DNA of 64,000 nucleotides from a bacterium (GTDB lineage Bacteria; Bacteroidota; Bacteroidia; NS11-12g; UBA955): NCBI GenBank assembly GCA_029945665.1, contig JAQSCZ010000121.1, positions 1 to 64,000 of the forward strand, read 5' to 3'. Shown piece by piece: positions 49,138 to 58,537 of this stretch (position 1 is its first letter; each line of letters starts with the position of its first letter). The notes under the pieces were generated by a model. It saw only the letters and a program-made list of their open reading frames with translations, ran no database searches and was not told where the DNA came from. The position numbers and the translations under genes were made by a program.

Positions 49138-50502
49138 ATGGGATGTGGAAGTTGTGGTACAACAACAGGTAAGCCAGGCGGTTGCAAAAGCAACGGTACT
49201 TGTGGCACCAGTGGTTGTAATAAATTAAATGTATACGATTGGTTGAGTGATGTGGCATTGCCAGATGACTATAAGCCATTCAATATTATAGAAATAAGAT
49301 TTAAAGGAAGTAGGAAAGAGTTTTTCAGAAATACTTCCAATCTTGAATTGTATTCTGGTGATCCTGTAATTGTGGATTCTGACAGTGGTTACGACCTTGG
49401 TCACATATCCGTAAGCGGCGAATTGGTGCGCCTTCAATTAAAGAAAAGAGGCATTACAGAAAATTCAGATCAAATAAAGAATATTCAAAGAAAGGCATCT
49501 GAAAAAGACGTCGAGAAATATTTAGAGGCTAAATTTCGAGAAGCTAAAATTTTAGAAAGAGCGAGAACACTTGCCTTAGAATTGCGATTAGAAATGAAGC
49601 TGAGTGATATTGAAATTCAAGGAGATAATCGCAAAGTAATATTCTTTTACACAGCCGAAAACAGGGTCGACTTTAGAGAATTGATTCGCAAATATGCGGA
49701 TGAATTTAAGTTGAGAATTGAAATGCGTCAGATTGGTTATAGGCAAGAAGCTGCGCGATTAGGTGGCATTGGTAGTTGTGGTAGAGAGTTGTGCTGCAGT
49801 ACTTGGTTAACTGATTTTAAAATGGTAAATACTTCGGCTGCTAGGTATCAAAACCTATCAATCAACATGCTTAAATTATCCGGTCAATGTGGTAAGCTTA
49901 AATGTTGTCTTAACTTTGAATTGGATACTTACATGGATGCTTTAGAAGAATTTCCAAAAGCAAAAACGGTAAGATTAGATACAGTTTCTGGCGTAGCCAT
50001 TATGCTTAAGACAGATATCCTAAAACGACTGACTTGGTTTGCTTATGACGATAGACCAAATTGGATTAGTTTGCCATTAGAGACTGTTAATCAATATCTA
50101 AAAATGAATGAAAGAGGTGAAAAAGCACCAGAATTAATTCCAATTGTTGTTGAAGAAAAAACAAATGCGATGGTTAATACAAGCACTACAGCAACCATTG
50201 ATTTGGCAGGTGATGATATCACGCGAATGGACAATAAAAATCGCGGCAAAAACAACCGACCAAATAACAATTTTAAATCGAACAGTAACGGCAGACCAGA
50301 GAATAGAAATAACAATAACCGTTCTCAAGGTAAACCATCAGATAGACCAGCGAATACTACTGCAAAACCTGTAAATAATGGCGATCGACCGCCCCAAGGT
50401 GCCCGTCCCAATACTAACAGGAATAACAACAATAACAATCGCGGACCATCTAACAACAAAAAAGGCCCTGCTGGGCCTCCTTCTGAAAATAAACCGAATT
50501 AA
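49138..50502 (+). CDS. ricT: PSP1/RicT family protein with Asn/Arg/Pro-rich tail
   Basis: ELCCSTWLTDFKMVNTSAARYQNLSINMLKLSGQCGKLKCCLNFE; N-terminal MGCGSCGTTTGKPGGCKSNGTCGTSGC. Confidence 0.92.
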   Translation: MGCGSCGTTTGKPGGCKSNGTCGTSGCNKLNVYDWLSDVALPDDYKPFNIIEIRFKGSRKEFFRNTSNLELYSGDPVIVDSDSGYDLGHISVSGELVRLQLKKRGITENSDQIKNIQRKASEKDVEKYLEAKFREAKILERARTLALELRLEMKLSDIEIQGDNRKVIFFYTAENRVDFRELIRKYADEFKLRIEMRQIGYRQEAARLGGIGSCGRELCCSTWLTDFKMVNTSAARYQNLSINMLKLSGQCGKLKCCLNFELDTYMDALEEFPKAKTVRLDTVSGVAIMLKTDILKRLTWFAYDDRPNWISLPLETVNQYLKMNERGEKAPELIPIVVEEKTNAMVNTSTTATIDLAGDDITRMDNKNRGKNNRPNNNFKSNSNGRPENRNNNNRSQGKPSDRPANTTAKPVNNGDRPPQGARPNTNRNNNNNNRGPSNNKKGPAGPPSENKPN

Positions 50503-50504
50503 GT

Positions 50505-50879
50505 TTATTCAATAACTACCCCAGTCGTAAGGAAACTTACTTCACCTTTGTCGTCTTTCACAAAGTGACCATTTGCTGTTGCTTTATGACCTTTTGCATT
50601 CGAAGGCATTACAAATTTCTCATCATTGTTGATGTAAAATTCACTGCCATCTGCCGCTTTGAAAGTTAACCAACAACCTTTGTGTTGACAACTGTTTTCA
50701 ATGGTTCCAGAGATGTTGTAAGTCGTATCTTTGCCCGCATTGTAGTTTGCCAAAGCATCCGAAAAAGCGATGGCATTGTTATTGTCGAATTTTGCACCAA
50801 AAGCGCCGCTTGCAGGCGTATTGTCTTTGCATGCTGCCAATATAAATAGGAAAGCAATTGCGAATAATTTTAATTTCAT
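50505..50879 (-). CDS. DUF4920-like lipoprotein
   Basis: Lipobox ILAAC; GTIENSCQHKGCWLTF. Confidence 0.82.
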   Translation of the reverse strand: MKLKLFAIAFLFILAACKDNTPASGAFGAKFDNNNAIAFSDALANYNAGKDTTYNISGTIENSCQHKGCWLTFKAADGSEFYINNDEKFVMPSNAKGHKATANGHFVKDDKGEVSFLTTGVVIE

Positions 50880-50961
50880 GTGGGTATATTTGATTTGTTA
50901 CAAAAGTATTCAAATTATTTTTAAATAATCGTTAGTGATTTAGTATTTTTGAAGGTATTAT

Positions 50962-51291
50962 ATGGCTAACAATAAAGAAGAAATAATAGAACAACCGATA
51001 GACATAGAATTATCGGAAGACATTGCTGAAGGTATCTACAGCAATTTAGCAATCATTACCCATAGTCAAGCCGAATTTATTTTGGATTTTGTGCGCATAC
51101 TGCCGGGAGTACCGAAGGGGAAAGTAAAAAGCCGTATAATTATGACCCCTCAACATGTAAAACGTTTGTTGTTTGCATTAGGTGATAACATGCAAAAATT
51201 TGAAGCCAATTTTGGCGAAGTAGATATTGAAAATGGTGGTGGCAATCAAGGTTTTCCAATTAATTTTGGAGGCATGACTGGTCAAGCATAG
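50962..51291 (+). CDS. DUF3467-like protein
   Basis: GIYSNLAIITHSQAEFILDFVRILPGVPKGKVKSRIIMTPQHVKRLLFAL. Confidence 0.88.
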   Translation: MANNKEEIIEQPIDIELSEDIAEGIYSNLAIITHSQAEFILDFVRILPGVPKGKVKSRIIMTPQHVKRLLFALGDNMQKFEANFGEVDIENGGGNQGFPINFGGMTGQA

Positions 51292-51347
51292 CCTAAACAA
51301 CTTAAATAATTACCGATATATATCATTTAAACTGATGGATATCGGTA

Positions 51348-53252
51348 TTAAATATTTTTACTTTTTAATTCCGAAAGCCTTACTTCAATTTTTTTAGCCT
51401 CAATACTATTGCCAGTTGTTTGATAAAGTAACTTTAAATTTTCGAGGGCCAATTGTAAGTCGGGGTTCAAAAGCAAAGCCTTATTGAAATTAATTTGGGC
51501 CGCATTAAACTCACTTTTTTTCAAATGGATTATCCCTAAGTATGCCCAACCCTCGGCGTTTTTAGAATACAAAGCATTGAGCCTTTCGAAATTCTCTTTG
51601 GCCTGTGCATCTTCTTTGTTCTTCAATAATAAAATGCCATTTTGTAATATAAAATCTAAATTTTCTGGCTGAATGGCCAAACAAGCTTCCATCCATTGCT
51701 TAGCCTGCGCATATTGATTCATGTTTTCAAAAGATTTGGCTACGCGGTAATTCGTCCAAGCATCTTTTAAGTCCATTGTTTTATTCGAAACCAAATTAAT
51801 AATCTCTGCATAGTTTTTACTTATGTAATTAAAATGAATAATTGTTCTCAGTTCATCCGAGTTGGTTTTATCGAGTTTTGCCGTTTGTTCTTTCGCTTTT
51901 TTGAGATACAAAGCGTTATTGTCGAATTTTTCGAAATAGGAGATATACGCTTCTGCAACTGTATTTTTGTCGGGGTTAGGATTGGTTATGCAGCGCAAAC
52001 CCTTTAGTTTTAAGTCTTTTTCTGAAGGCTGCTTACTTGGCTTTCGTATGTAATGATCGTGAACCGATACATGTGGAATATCGGCTGTTTCCGAACCAGG
52101 CATGTGACATTTTACGCAATTGTTTAACGCCAAATCCAACGATTTTTGGGTTTCAGTACAATGTGTTTGTGTTTCAGTGGTATGGCAACTTTTACATGTT
52201 GAATTAAATTTTTCTGTATTTGTTTTTCGAACTGATATATGCGGATTGTGACACGAGATACAAGTAAATCCTACGGTGCTATTTGCGCTCGATAAATCGC
52301 CTTTAACTGAACTAAGAAAGCATTTACTTTTCTGGAATCTTTCGGCATGAGCGGCCATAATAAATTTATCTCCTGCTTCGTATTCTGGCGAAAATTGGTC
52401 AAAGGTTTCTGATAATTTCATGCCCGGTCGAAAATCCGCAAATGTTTTACCCGGCTTTAATACAGCATTGCCTTGTAAATGGCAGCATTGACAAATATCG
52501 ATTTGTCTTTGCCACGATAATTTCTTTGGATTTATAATGGTATAATCAATATATTTCGAAGTGTCTACCAATTTTCCTAAGCCTTTTTCCCTGACATGAA
52601 TTTCGCCAGGACCATGGCACCTTTCGCAACTTATACCGTGTGGTAAATTGCGATAGCGGTTGTCACTTTTAATTTCTACTTCGGGCAAACTGTTATGACA
52701 GCTTATGCATTCCATACCTATTTTTCGACTGAAACGTGTGTTGTGACCACCTTCGAAACCAGGTGGCAAATCCCATTGTCCTTTTTGGGTGTAAAAAGTA
52801 ATTGGCGCCTGAAATAAATAACCATTCTCCTCAGTAAAATGTGAATTTGTATGGTGTCCTGATCCAATGATATATGAAATCTTTTCGATTCGTTTGTGAA
52901 TGGTGTCTTTGCCTTTCAAACGGTATTCCATTAACATTAATTGCTCACCGCTCCAATAGGGGAGATAATACAATTTTAAAAATGTATCATAGACGGGTTT
53001 TATGTGATCGAATCGGCCCGAAGATTTTGCAATTGAGCTGTAATCAAAACTCTGTCCCATGCCAGTTTCAAGAAAAGTAAGGGCCTTGTCTTGATGACAT
53101 TGGGCACATTGTTCTGTGCCAACATAATGCACTGAATCGTTGTGATTTAAATAGGGGGAAACAATAGCATCCTTGTTTTGGGGCTTGTTATTACACAAAC
53201 AAAGGATGATTAATAAAACAAAACCAATAAAGATGATGAGAATTTTTTTCAT
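51348..53252 (-). CDS. Multiheme cytochrome c with TPR C-terminus
   Basis: Seven CXXCH motifs counted (CAQCH, CISCH, CERCH, CQCCH, CISCH, CKSCH, CVKCH) followed by TPR-like helices. Confidence 0.9.
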   Translation of the reverse strand: MKKILIIFIGFVLLIILCLCNNKPQNKDAIVSPYLNHNDSVHYVGTEQCAQCHQDKALTFLETGMGQSFDYSSIAKSSGRFDHIKPVYDTFLKLYYLPYWSGEQLMLMEYRLKGKDTIHKRIEKISYIIGSGHHTNSHFTEENGYLFQAPITFYTQKGQWDLPPGFEGGHNTRFSRKIGMECISCHNSLPEVEIKSDNRYRNLPHGISCERCHGPGEIHVREKGLGKLVDTSKYIDYTIINPKKLSWQRQIDICQCCHLQGNAVLKPGKTFADFRPGMKLSETFDQFSPEYEAGDKFIMAAHAERFQKSKCFLSSVKGDLSSANSTVGFTCISCHNPHISVRKTNTEKFNSTCKSCHTTETQTHCTETQKSLDLALNNCVKCHMPGSETADIPHVSVHDHYIRKPSKQPSEKDLKLKGLRCITNPNPDKNTVAEAYISYFEKFDNNALYLKKAKEQTAKLDKTNSDELRTIIHFNYISKNYAEIINLVSNKTMDLKDAWTNYRVAKSFENMNQYAQAKQWMEACLAIQPENLDFILQNGILLLKNKEDAQAKENFERLNALYSKNAEGWAYLGIIHLKKSEFNAAQINFNKALLLNPDLQLALENLKLLYQTTGNSIEAKKIEVRLSELKSKNI

Positions 53253-53269
53253 CTTTGCTGATGGTTCGT

Positions 53270-53569
53270 TTATCCTAAGGCTTGATAACCCAAAGCGCCA
53301 CCAATTAAATTTCTAACATTGGTAAATCCATTTTGAATCATAAATGCTTGGGCAGCGGCACTTCTTCCACCTGACTTACAATGCACAATAACCTCCTGAT
53401 TTTTTAATTCATCAAGGTCATCAATTTTACCCTGAAGTTCGCCCAAGGGTATAAGCTGTCCACCCATGTTAAACTCATCGTATTCCCATTGTTCGCGCAC
53501 GTCTATAAGATTTAATTTGTCACCGTTGTTGATGCGTTCTTTTAATTCTGCTGCTGTTATGTCTGCCAT
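53270..53569 (-). CDS. Rhodanese-like domain protein
   Basis: LIDVREQWEYDEFNMGGQLIPLGEL...VIVHCKSGGRSAAAQ. Confidence 0.93.
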   Translation of the reverse strand: MADITAAELKERINNGDKLNLIDVREQWEYDEFNMGGQLIPLGELQGKIDDLDELKNQEVIVHCKSGGRSAAAQAFMIQNGFTNVRNLIGGALGYQALG

Positions 53570-53571
53570 AT

Positions 53572-55512
53572 TTATTCTGTAATAATATATTTTTTAAAGC
53601 TAATTTGATTGTTAATATCAGTAAGGATTACAGTGTACATGCCACTGCTCAATTGTGCTGTTGCTATCGATTGAATATTGTCGTCTGTTAATTTTAAAAC
53701 AGTTCTTCCACTTAAATCAATGATTTGAATTTGTTGGATGATTGTTTTCGATTCAATTAATAATTCCTTGGCGCCATGGCTAGGATTTGGGTAAATATAA
53801 ATTGGATTACTTTTGTTAATTTTATCAACCGAACCAATATTAGGCACATTAGATTTAATAGCACCGCCAAGAATTGGTCGCATCATTGGTACGCCTGTTA
53901 TACTTGCAGCCACATTGTCCCATAAACTATTTAAATTAAAAAAGACATTTGGATTTCTATAGTTTGCTTGGTTGTCATATTGGTAATTATAGTCATAGCC
54001 AACATTTAGAATAAAATTGGTAGTCTGCTGCCAGCCAATGTAAAATATGCCTTTAGGCAATATTACGGCCGTATCAAATACATAATTCACAAACCCATTG
54101 ATGGTGTCTAAATAAGTGGGAAAGCCAACGGGAAACATTTTTAAAATCACATCGTTGTTCATGTTCACTGCAGGTGGCTCGCTAATCGTTTTCCAAACCA
54201 TAAGTGTAAATGGTTTGGATGAGACATCTACCACCGAGCGGTTAAAAAACATTGAAATGCCTCGCAAGGTATCTGGTTTGAAAGTTTCATATTTTATGGC
54301 GGCATAACCCGGACCGGGCGGAAGGCTCGAATAGTTAAGTCCAAAGCCACCCTCAGCACTGCCATCATCATAAGCTAGAACGTTGCTAAATTGTAGTGGT
54401 TTTTTGAAATAATTATTAATATTAGTGCTGCCATAAGCTTCGGGTAAACCGTCATTTGAAGATGAAAAAATACTGTATAAGAAATTAACGCGTGGAAATT
54501 TAGCACTGAATGTATCTAATTTTACCTGCGGAAAAGATTCTGTATTTTCTGCCGAAGGATTAATGTTTCTGTTGTTATTGGTTGCTGTAAACAAGGAATC
54601 ATTCTTTGTATTTAATACTGCTAATGAATATCTGTAATTGATTCCTACTGTGCTGTTATTGTTTTTAAGTCTGAAACTATTGTCTGTTGTTAAATTACTG
54701 CTCACACTTGCCTTAAAATGATCGTAAGGCATGGTTTCGTACCAACGCAAGGGGCCAACTGGAGTTGAGTTAATGGCAAAATCTTTCATGCTGGTATCGT
54801 GTGAATTTCGCAATTTATCCATGCGTATATAGTCGATATGCCATTGGTTCATGTTGCCAGTATTCTTACCGTAATTAATAAATAAGAATTTGAATCCTTT
54901 GTGAAAATAGATGCCATTCAGAATAGGCAGCATAACCTGTTTAAAAGGTTTGGTTTTACTTCCAATGCCTTTCCAAACAGTTCTTGAAAATCCAAAACTA
55001 TCAACAAATCGCAATACCAATGAATCGGAACCATCTAATATATCACCCAATCCTTGGGGTTGATAAAAGAAACTAAAATAAACAGAATCTTTAGCTGAAT
55101 AAGGAATAAGGGTATTTACACTTAAATAATTTTTTAAATTGATGGGTTTACTAGTTAAAAGATCGCAAACACCACCAGTATTGCCGCTTAATGGATAATA
55201 TGGCGCACCTTTTCTATCGAGGTTGTCAAAAGTTGCCACACCATAGCTTGGCGGTGAAATCGCAAAATGGGTATTTACATAGACATTGCTATCTCTCCAA
55301 TTTTTTGAATCAGGATAAATACCGCCATTTGTAAATTCTTCGAAAAAAGGAAGTTTCAATGTGTCATTTAAAGCGCGCTTAATTCCACCAGTTTTTTTAG
55401 TATACCCATTTCTTAATGCAACATTATATTGAAGCGGGGTTAATATAGGGCCTTGGGTAAAACAATCCAATACAGATAAAAATGTAAATAAAACTACAAG
55501 CGACTTTTTCAT
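53572..55512 (-). CDS. Secreted T9SS type A cargo protein
   Basis: Signal peptide; C-term IYPNPSHGAKELLIESK...SGMYTVILTDINNQISFKKYIITE. Confidence 0.87.
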   Translation of the reverse strand: MKKSLVVLFTFLSVLDCFTQGPILTPLQYNVALRNGYTKKTGGIKRALNDTLKLPFFEEFTNGGIYPDSKNWRDSNVYVNTHFAISPPSYGVATFDNLDRKGAPYYPLSGNTGGVCDLLTSKPINLKNYLSVNTLIPYSAKDSVYFSFFYQPQGLGDILDGSDSLVLRFVDSFGFSRTVWKGIGSKTKPFKQVMLPILNGIYFHKGFKFLFINYGKNTGNMNQWHIDYIRMDKLRNSHDTSMKDFAINSTPVGPLRWYETMPYDHFKASVSSNLTTDNSFRLKNNNSTVGINYRYSLAVLNTKNDSLFTATNNNRNINPSAENTESFPQVKLDTFSAKFPRVNFLYSIFSSSNDGLPEAYGSTNINNYFKKPLQFSNVLAYDDGSAEGGFGLNYSSLPPGPGYAAIKYETFKPDTLRGISMFFNRSVVDVSSKPFTLMVWKTISEPPAVNMNNDVILKMFPVGFPTYLDTINGFVNYVFDTAVILPKGIFYIGWQQTTNFILNVGYDYNYQYDNQANYRNPNVFFNLNSLWDNVAASITGVPMMRPILGGAIKSNVPNIGSVDKINKSNPIYIYPNPSHGAKELLIESKTIIQQIQIIDLSGRTVLKLTDDNIQSIATAQLSSGMYTVILTDINNQISFKKYIITE

Positions 55513-55571
55513 AAAAACTTTAACAAAAATAATAAGAAAATATTGTATTAGAACTATAAGTTATGACATAA

Positions 55572-56183
55572 CTATAGTCCATCTAGGTCAGAACCATCGG
55601 AATTGTCATCCAAATTTTGATTAGCAGAAGAATCTACTCTCGAAATGCGTTTGGAAACAGAGATATCGATGATGGAACCTTTTTCAATTAATGTATTCGC
55701 AGGGATGTCATTGCCCTTGTATTTCTGGCGGATAACCAATCCACTGCCAAAACTGCTATTTACGGAATCAATACGGCCAAGTTTTAAACCTAAATTTTTA
55801 ATAAGTACCAAGGCTAAATTAGCTGAGCCATTGGTTAACAGAGGCATTTTTACTTTTGGCTTAACACCTGTATTAATAATTACATAAATATAACGACCCG
55901 GCTTTACATTCATGTCTGGCACTGGATCTTGCTCTACAATGGTCATTGGCTTTATGTCTTCTTTATAAACGGAATCAATAATAATTTGCTCTAAACCTTC
56001 ATCGTCCAAAACTGTAAACCCTTTTTCAGCAGACATTCCAACTACATTTGGCACCTTTACACTTTCGCCATGTCTTGTAAACCAACCTGTAAATAACATC
56101 GCTAAAAATAAAAAGGCTACAAAAGCCAAACCCGCTAACGCTAGAGTTTTAAAGATTGATTTTATTGATAAGCCTTCAGACAT
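55572..56183 (-). CDS. PASTA-domain membrane protein
   Basis: TM segment then VKVPNVVGMSAEKGFTVLDDEGLEQIIIDSVY...VEQDPVPDMNVKPGRYIYVIIN. Confidence 0.88.
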   Translation of the reverse strand: MSEGLSIKSIFKTLALAGLAFVAFLFLAMLFTGWFTRHGESVKVPNVVGMSAEKGFTVLDDEGLEQIIIDSVYKEDIKPMTIVEQDPVPDMNVKPGRYIYVIINTGVKPKVKMPLLTNGSANLALVLIKNLGLKLGRIDSVNSSFGSGLVIRQKYKGNDIPANTLIEKGSIIDISVSKRISRVDSSANQNLDDNSDGSDLDGL

Positions 56184-56240
56184 GGATTGTTAAATGAGCC
56201 ACAAAAATGATGATTTTATAGGGATAAACCAATTAATCAC

Positions 56241-56930
56241 TCAATTTATAAGTGTTTTTAAAATTAGTGCTATTTTTTCAGTTAGTAAAAGAGGATCCAT
56301 TCTTTCTAAAAGATGTGGTTGATTTTCTAGATGTTCAAAATACATATTGGGTTGATTCTCTTGAAAACTAAGAATTTCTTGTGCCGTTACCATTTTATCT
56401 TTACCTCCTAATAACATAAAAACGGGAATTTTATTATTTGCAAAGTCAGAATTTAACAAAGGTTTTTTTCCAATAGACAGCAATATTTCTTGTGTGTTTT
56501 TAAGCAATGTTTCAATGGTTACTAAGTGCTCTTCTCTTAATTTATTAGCAATAGGTTCTAATTTTTCCAACGTCAATTGCTCAACTTCTTTCTCTGCTAT
56601 TTCTTGATTCCAGGCTAGTTTTGTTGCAATCGTTATCAAGAACTCACAATTTATTTTAGTATTCTTTAATAAATGCTGGAGACCAATATAGCCACCCATG
56701 CTGTATCCAATAATACCATAATTTGTAATTGCATTCGCTTGTATATAGTTATCTAACCACTCAGCCAATGTTAAATAACTGCTTTCTTTCAATGCTGTAT
56801 TTGACTGACCATGACCGGGGAAATTAGGGACATGCACCACATACTCTTTTTCAAATTGACTGCTAATTGGTTGCCATTGTAACTGACTGCCTAAAGCGCC
56901 GTGTAAAAAGATTAAATGCGTTTTTTTCAT
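56241..56930 (-). CDS. Alpha/beta hydrolase
   Basis: LIFLHGALGSQLQW, GIIGYSMGGYIGL (GxSxG). Confidence 0.9.
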   Translation of the reverse strand: MKKTHLIFLHGALGSQLQWQPISSQFEKEYVVHVPNFPGHGQSNTALKESSYLTLAEWLDNYIQANAITNYGIIGYSMGGYIGLQHLLKNTKINCEFLITIATKLAWNQEIAEKEVEQLTLEKLEPIANKLREEHLVTIETLLKNTQEILLSIGKKPLLNSDFANNKIPVFMLLGGKDKMVTAQEILSFQENQPNMYFEHLENQPHLLERMDPLLLTEKIALILKTLIN

Positions 56931-58477
56931 TAATGTTTAAAATGCCGAATGCCTGTTAATACCATGGCTTGTCCATTGACATTGGCCGCATCAATACTGT
57001 CCTGATCTTTAATACTTCCACCGGGTTGTGCAATGGCTTTGATGCCTGCAGTATTTGCTATGGCAACACAGTCGGGAAAAGGAAAGAATGCCTCCGAAGC
57101 TATAACCGCTCCTGTTGTATCAAATCCAAATGCTTTTGCTTTTTTTATGGCAAATTCTAAGGCGTCCACGCGCGAAGTTTGACCGCAACCCATGCCCAAT
57201 ATTTGTTGGTTTTTTACAATGGCAATGCCGTTTGATTTTAAATGTTTAACAGCTATAATTGCAAATTCTAAATCAGTTAATTCTTGTTCAGTTGGACTTA
57301 AATTGGTGACCACTTTAAAGTCTTTTTTGGTTTCGGTACTCCAATCGGACTGTTGCGCTAAAACACCATTTAGCAATGTTTTATAAAGTACAGGGTTTTG
57401 AATGGTTTGTTTTACTTTTACAATAATTCTGTTTTTTTTCTGTTTCAAAACAGCCAAGGCATCAGCATCAAAGTCGGGAGCTGCAACCAATTCGAAAAAC
57501 AAACTGTTCATTTGGTTGGCCGTTGCTAGGTCTATGTTTCTATTGCTTGCCAATACCCCTCCAAAAGCTGAAATTGTATCACTTGCAAATGCAGCTGTGT
57601 AGGCTTCAGAAATGGTGTCTCTGGTAGCAAGTCCGCAAGCATTGGTATGTTTTATGATGGCAAAAGTTGGGTCTTTAAATTCGGCAACCAATTGCAACGC
57701 AGCTTCTAAATCAACTAAATTATTATAAGAAAGTTCTTTGCCATTAAGGATATCAAATACTTCATTTAAGTCGCCATAAAATGTACCTGATTGATGAGGA
57801 TTTTCGCCATAACGCAAAGTCTTAGCCTGCAAAATACTCGCCTTGTAAACGGGCAAATGTGCTTGTTGATTGAAATAATTAAATATCTGGGTGTCATAAT
57901 GCGAAGAAGTCATAAAGGCTTTGGTGGCAAATAGTTTCCTATCTTCGATACTTGTTATGCCCTTTTTAGTTTCTAATAATTCGATTAAAGCTTGGTATTG
58001 ATTTCTATCAGAAACAATTAAAGTATCATTGAAATTTTTGGCTGCTGCGCGTATGAGTGAAATTCCACCGATGTCTATCTTCTCGATAATTTCTGCTTGA
58101 TCGCTTGTCTGTTTAACGGTCTCTTCAAATGGATATAAATCAACAATTACCAAATCAATTAATGGAATGTTGTGTTGGGCAAGTTGTGCTTGGTCTTTCG
58201 CGTTGTCTCTGCGCGCTAAAATACCGCCGAAAACAGTTGGATGCAATGTCTTTACACGGCCATCTAAAATTTCAGGAAAACCAGTTAAAGTTTCTACTGC
58301 AATGGCTTCAATTCCCATGTCTTGGATAAATTTAAGGGTACCGCCTGTTGAATATATTGTAACACCTTGTTGGTGAAGTAAGTTGACAATTTGATCTAAA
58401 TGGTCTTTGTAGAATACTGAAATTAGGGCCGATTGAATGGTTTTGCTTGACATAAAATTGATGCCGCAAAGTAACAA
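56930..58477 (-). CDS. purH: Bifunctional AICAR formyltransferase/IMP cyclohydrolase
   Basis: STGGTLKFIQDMGIEAIAVETLTGFPEILDGRVKTLHPTVFGGILARRDN...LRYGENPHQ; start likely MSSKTIQ. Confidence 0.96.
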   Translation of the reverse strand: MLLCGINFMSSKTIQSALISVFYKDHLDQIVNLLHQQGVTIYSTGGTLKFIQDMGIEAIAVETLTGFPEILDGRVKTLHPTVFGGILARRDNAKDQAQLAQHNIPLIDLVIVDLYPFEETVKQTSDQAEIIEKIDIGGISLIRAAAKNFNDTLIVSDRNQYQALIELLETKKGITSIEDRKLFATKAFMTSSHYDTQIFNYFNQQAHLPVYKASILQAKTLRYGENPHQSGTFYGDLNEVFDILNGKELSYNNLVDLEAALQLVAEFKDPTFAIIKHTNACGLATRDTISEAYTAAFASDTISAFGGVLASNRNIDLATANQMNSLFFELVAAPDFDADALAVLKQKKNRIIVKVKQTIQNPVLYKTLLNGVLAQQSDWSTETKKDFKVVTNLSPTEQELTDLEFAIIAVKHLKSNGIAIVKNQQILGMGCGQTSRVDALEFAIKKAKAFGFDTTGAVIASEAFFPFPDCVAIANTAGIKAIAQPGGSIKDQDSIDAANVNGQAMVLTGIRHFKH

Positions 58478-58537
58478 TAGAAATTGCTATGGTTTTGTAC
58501 TTATTTTACACAATTCGCAATTCTAATTTTCAAGGAA

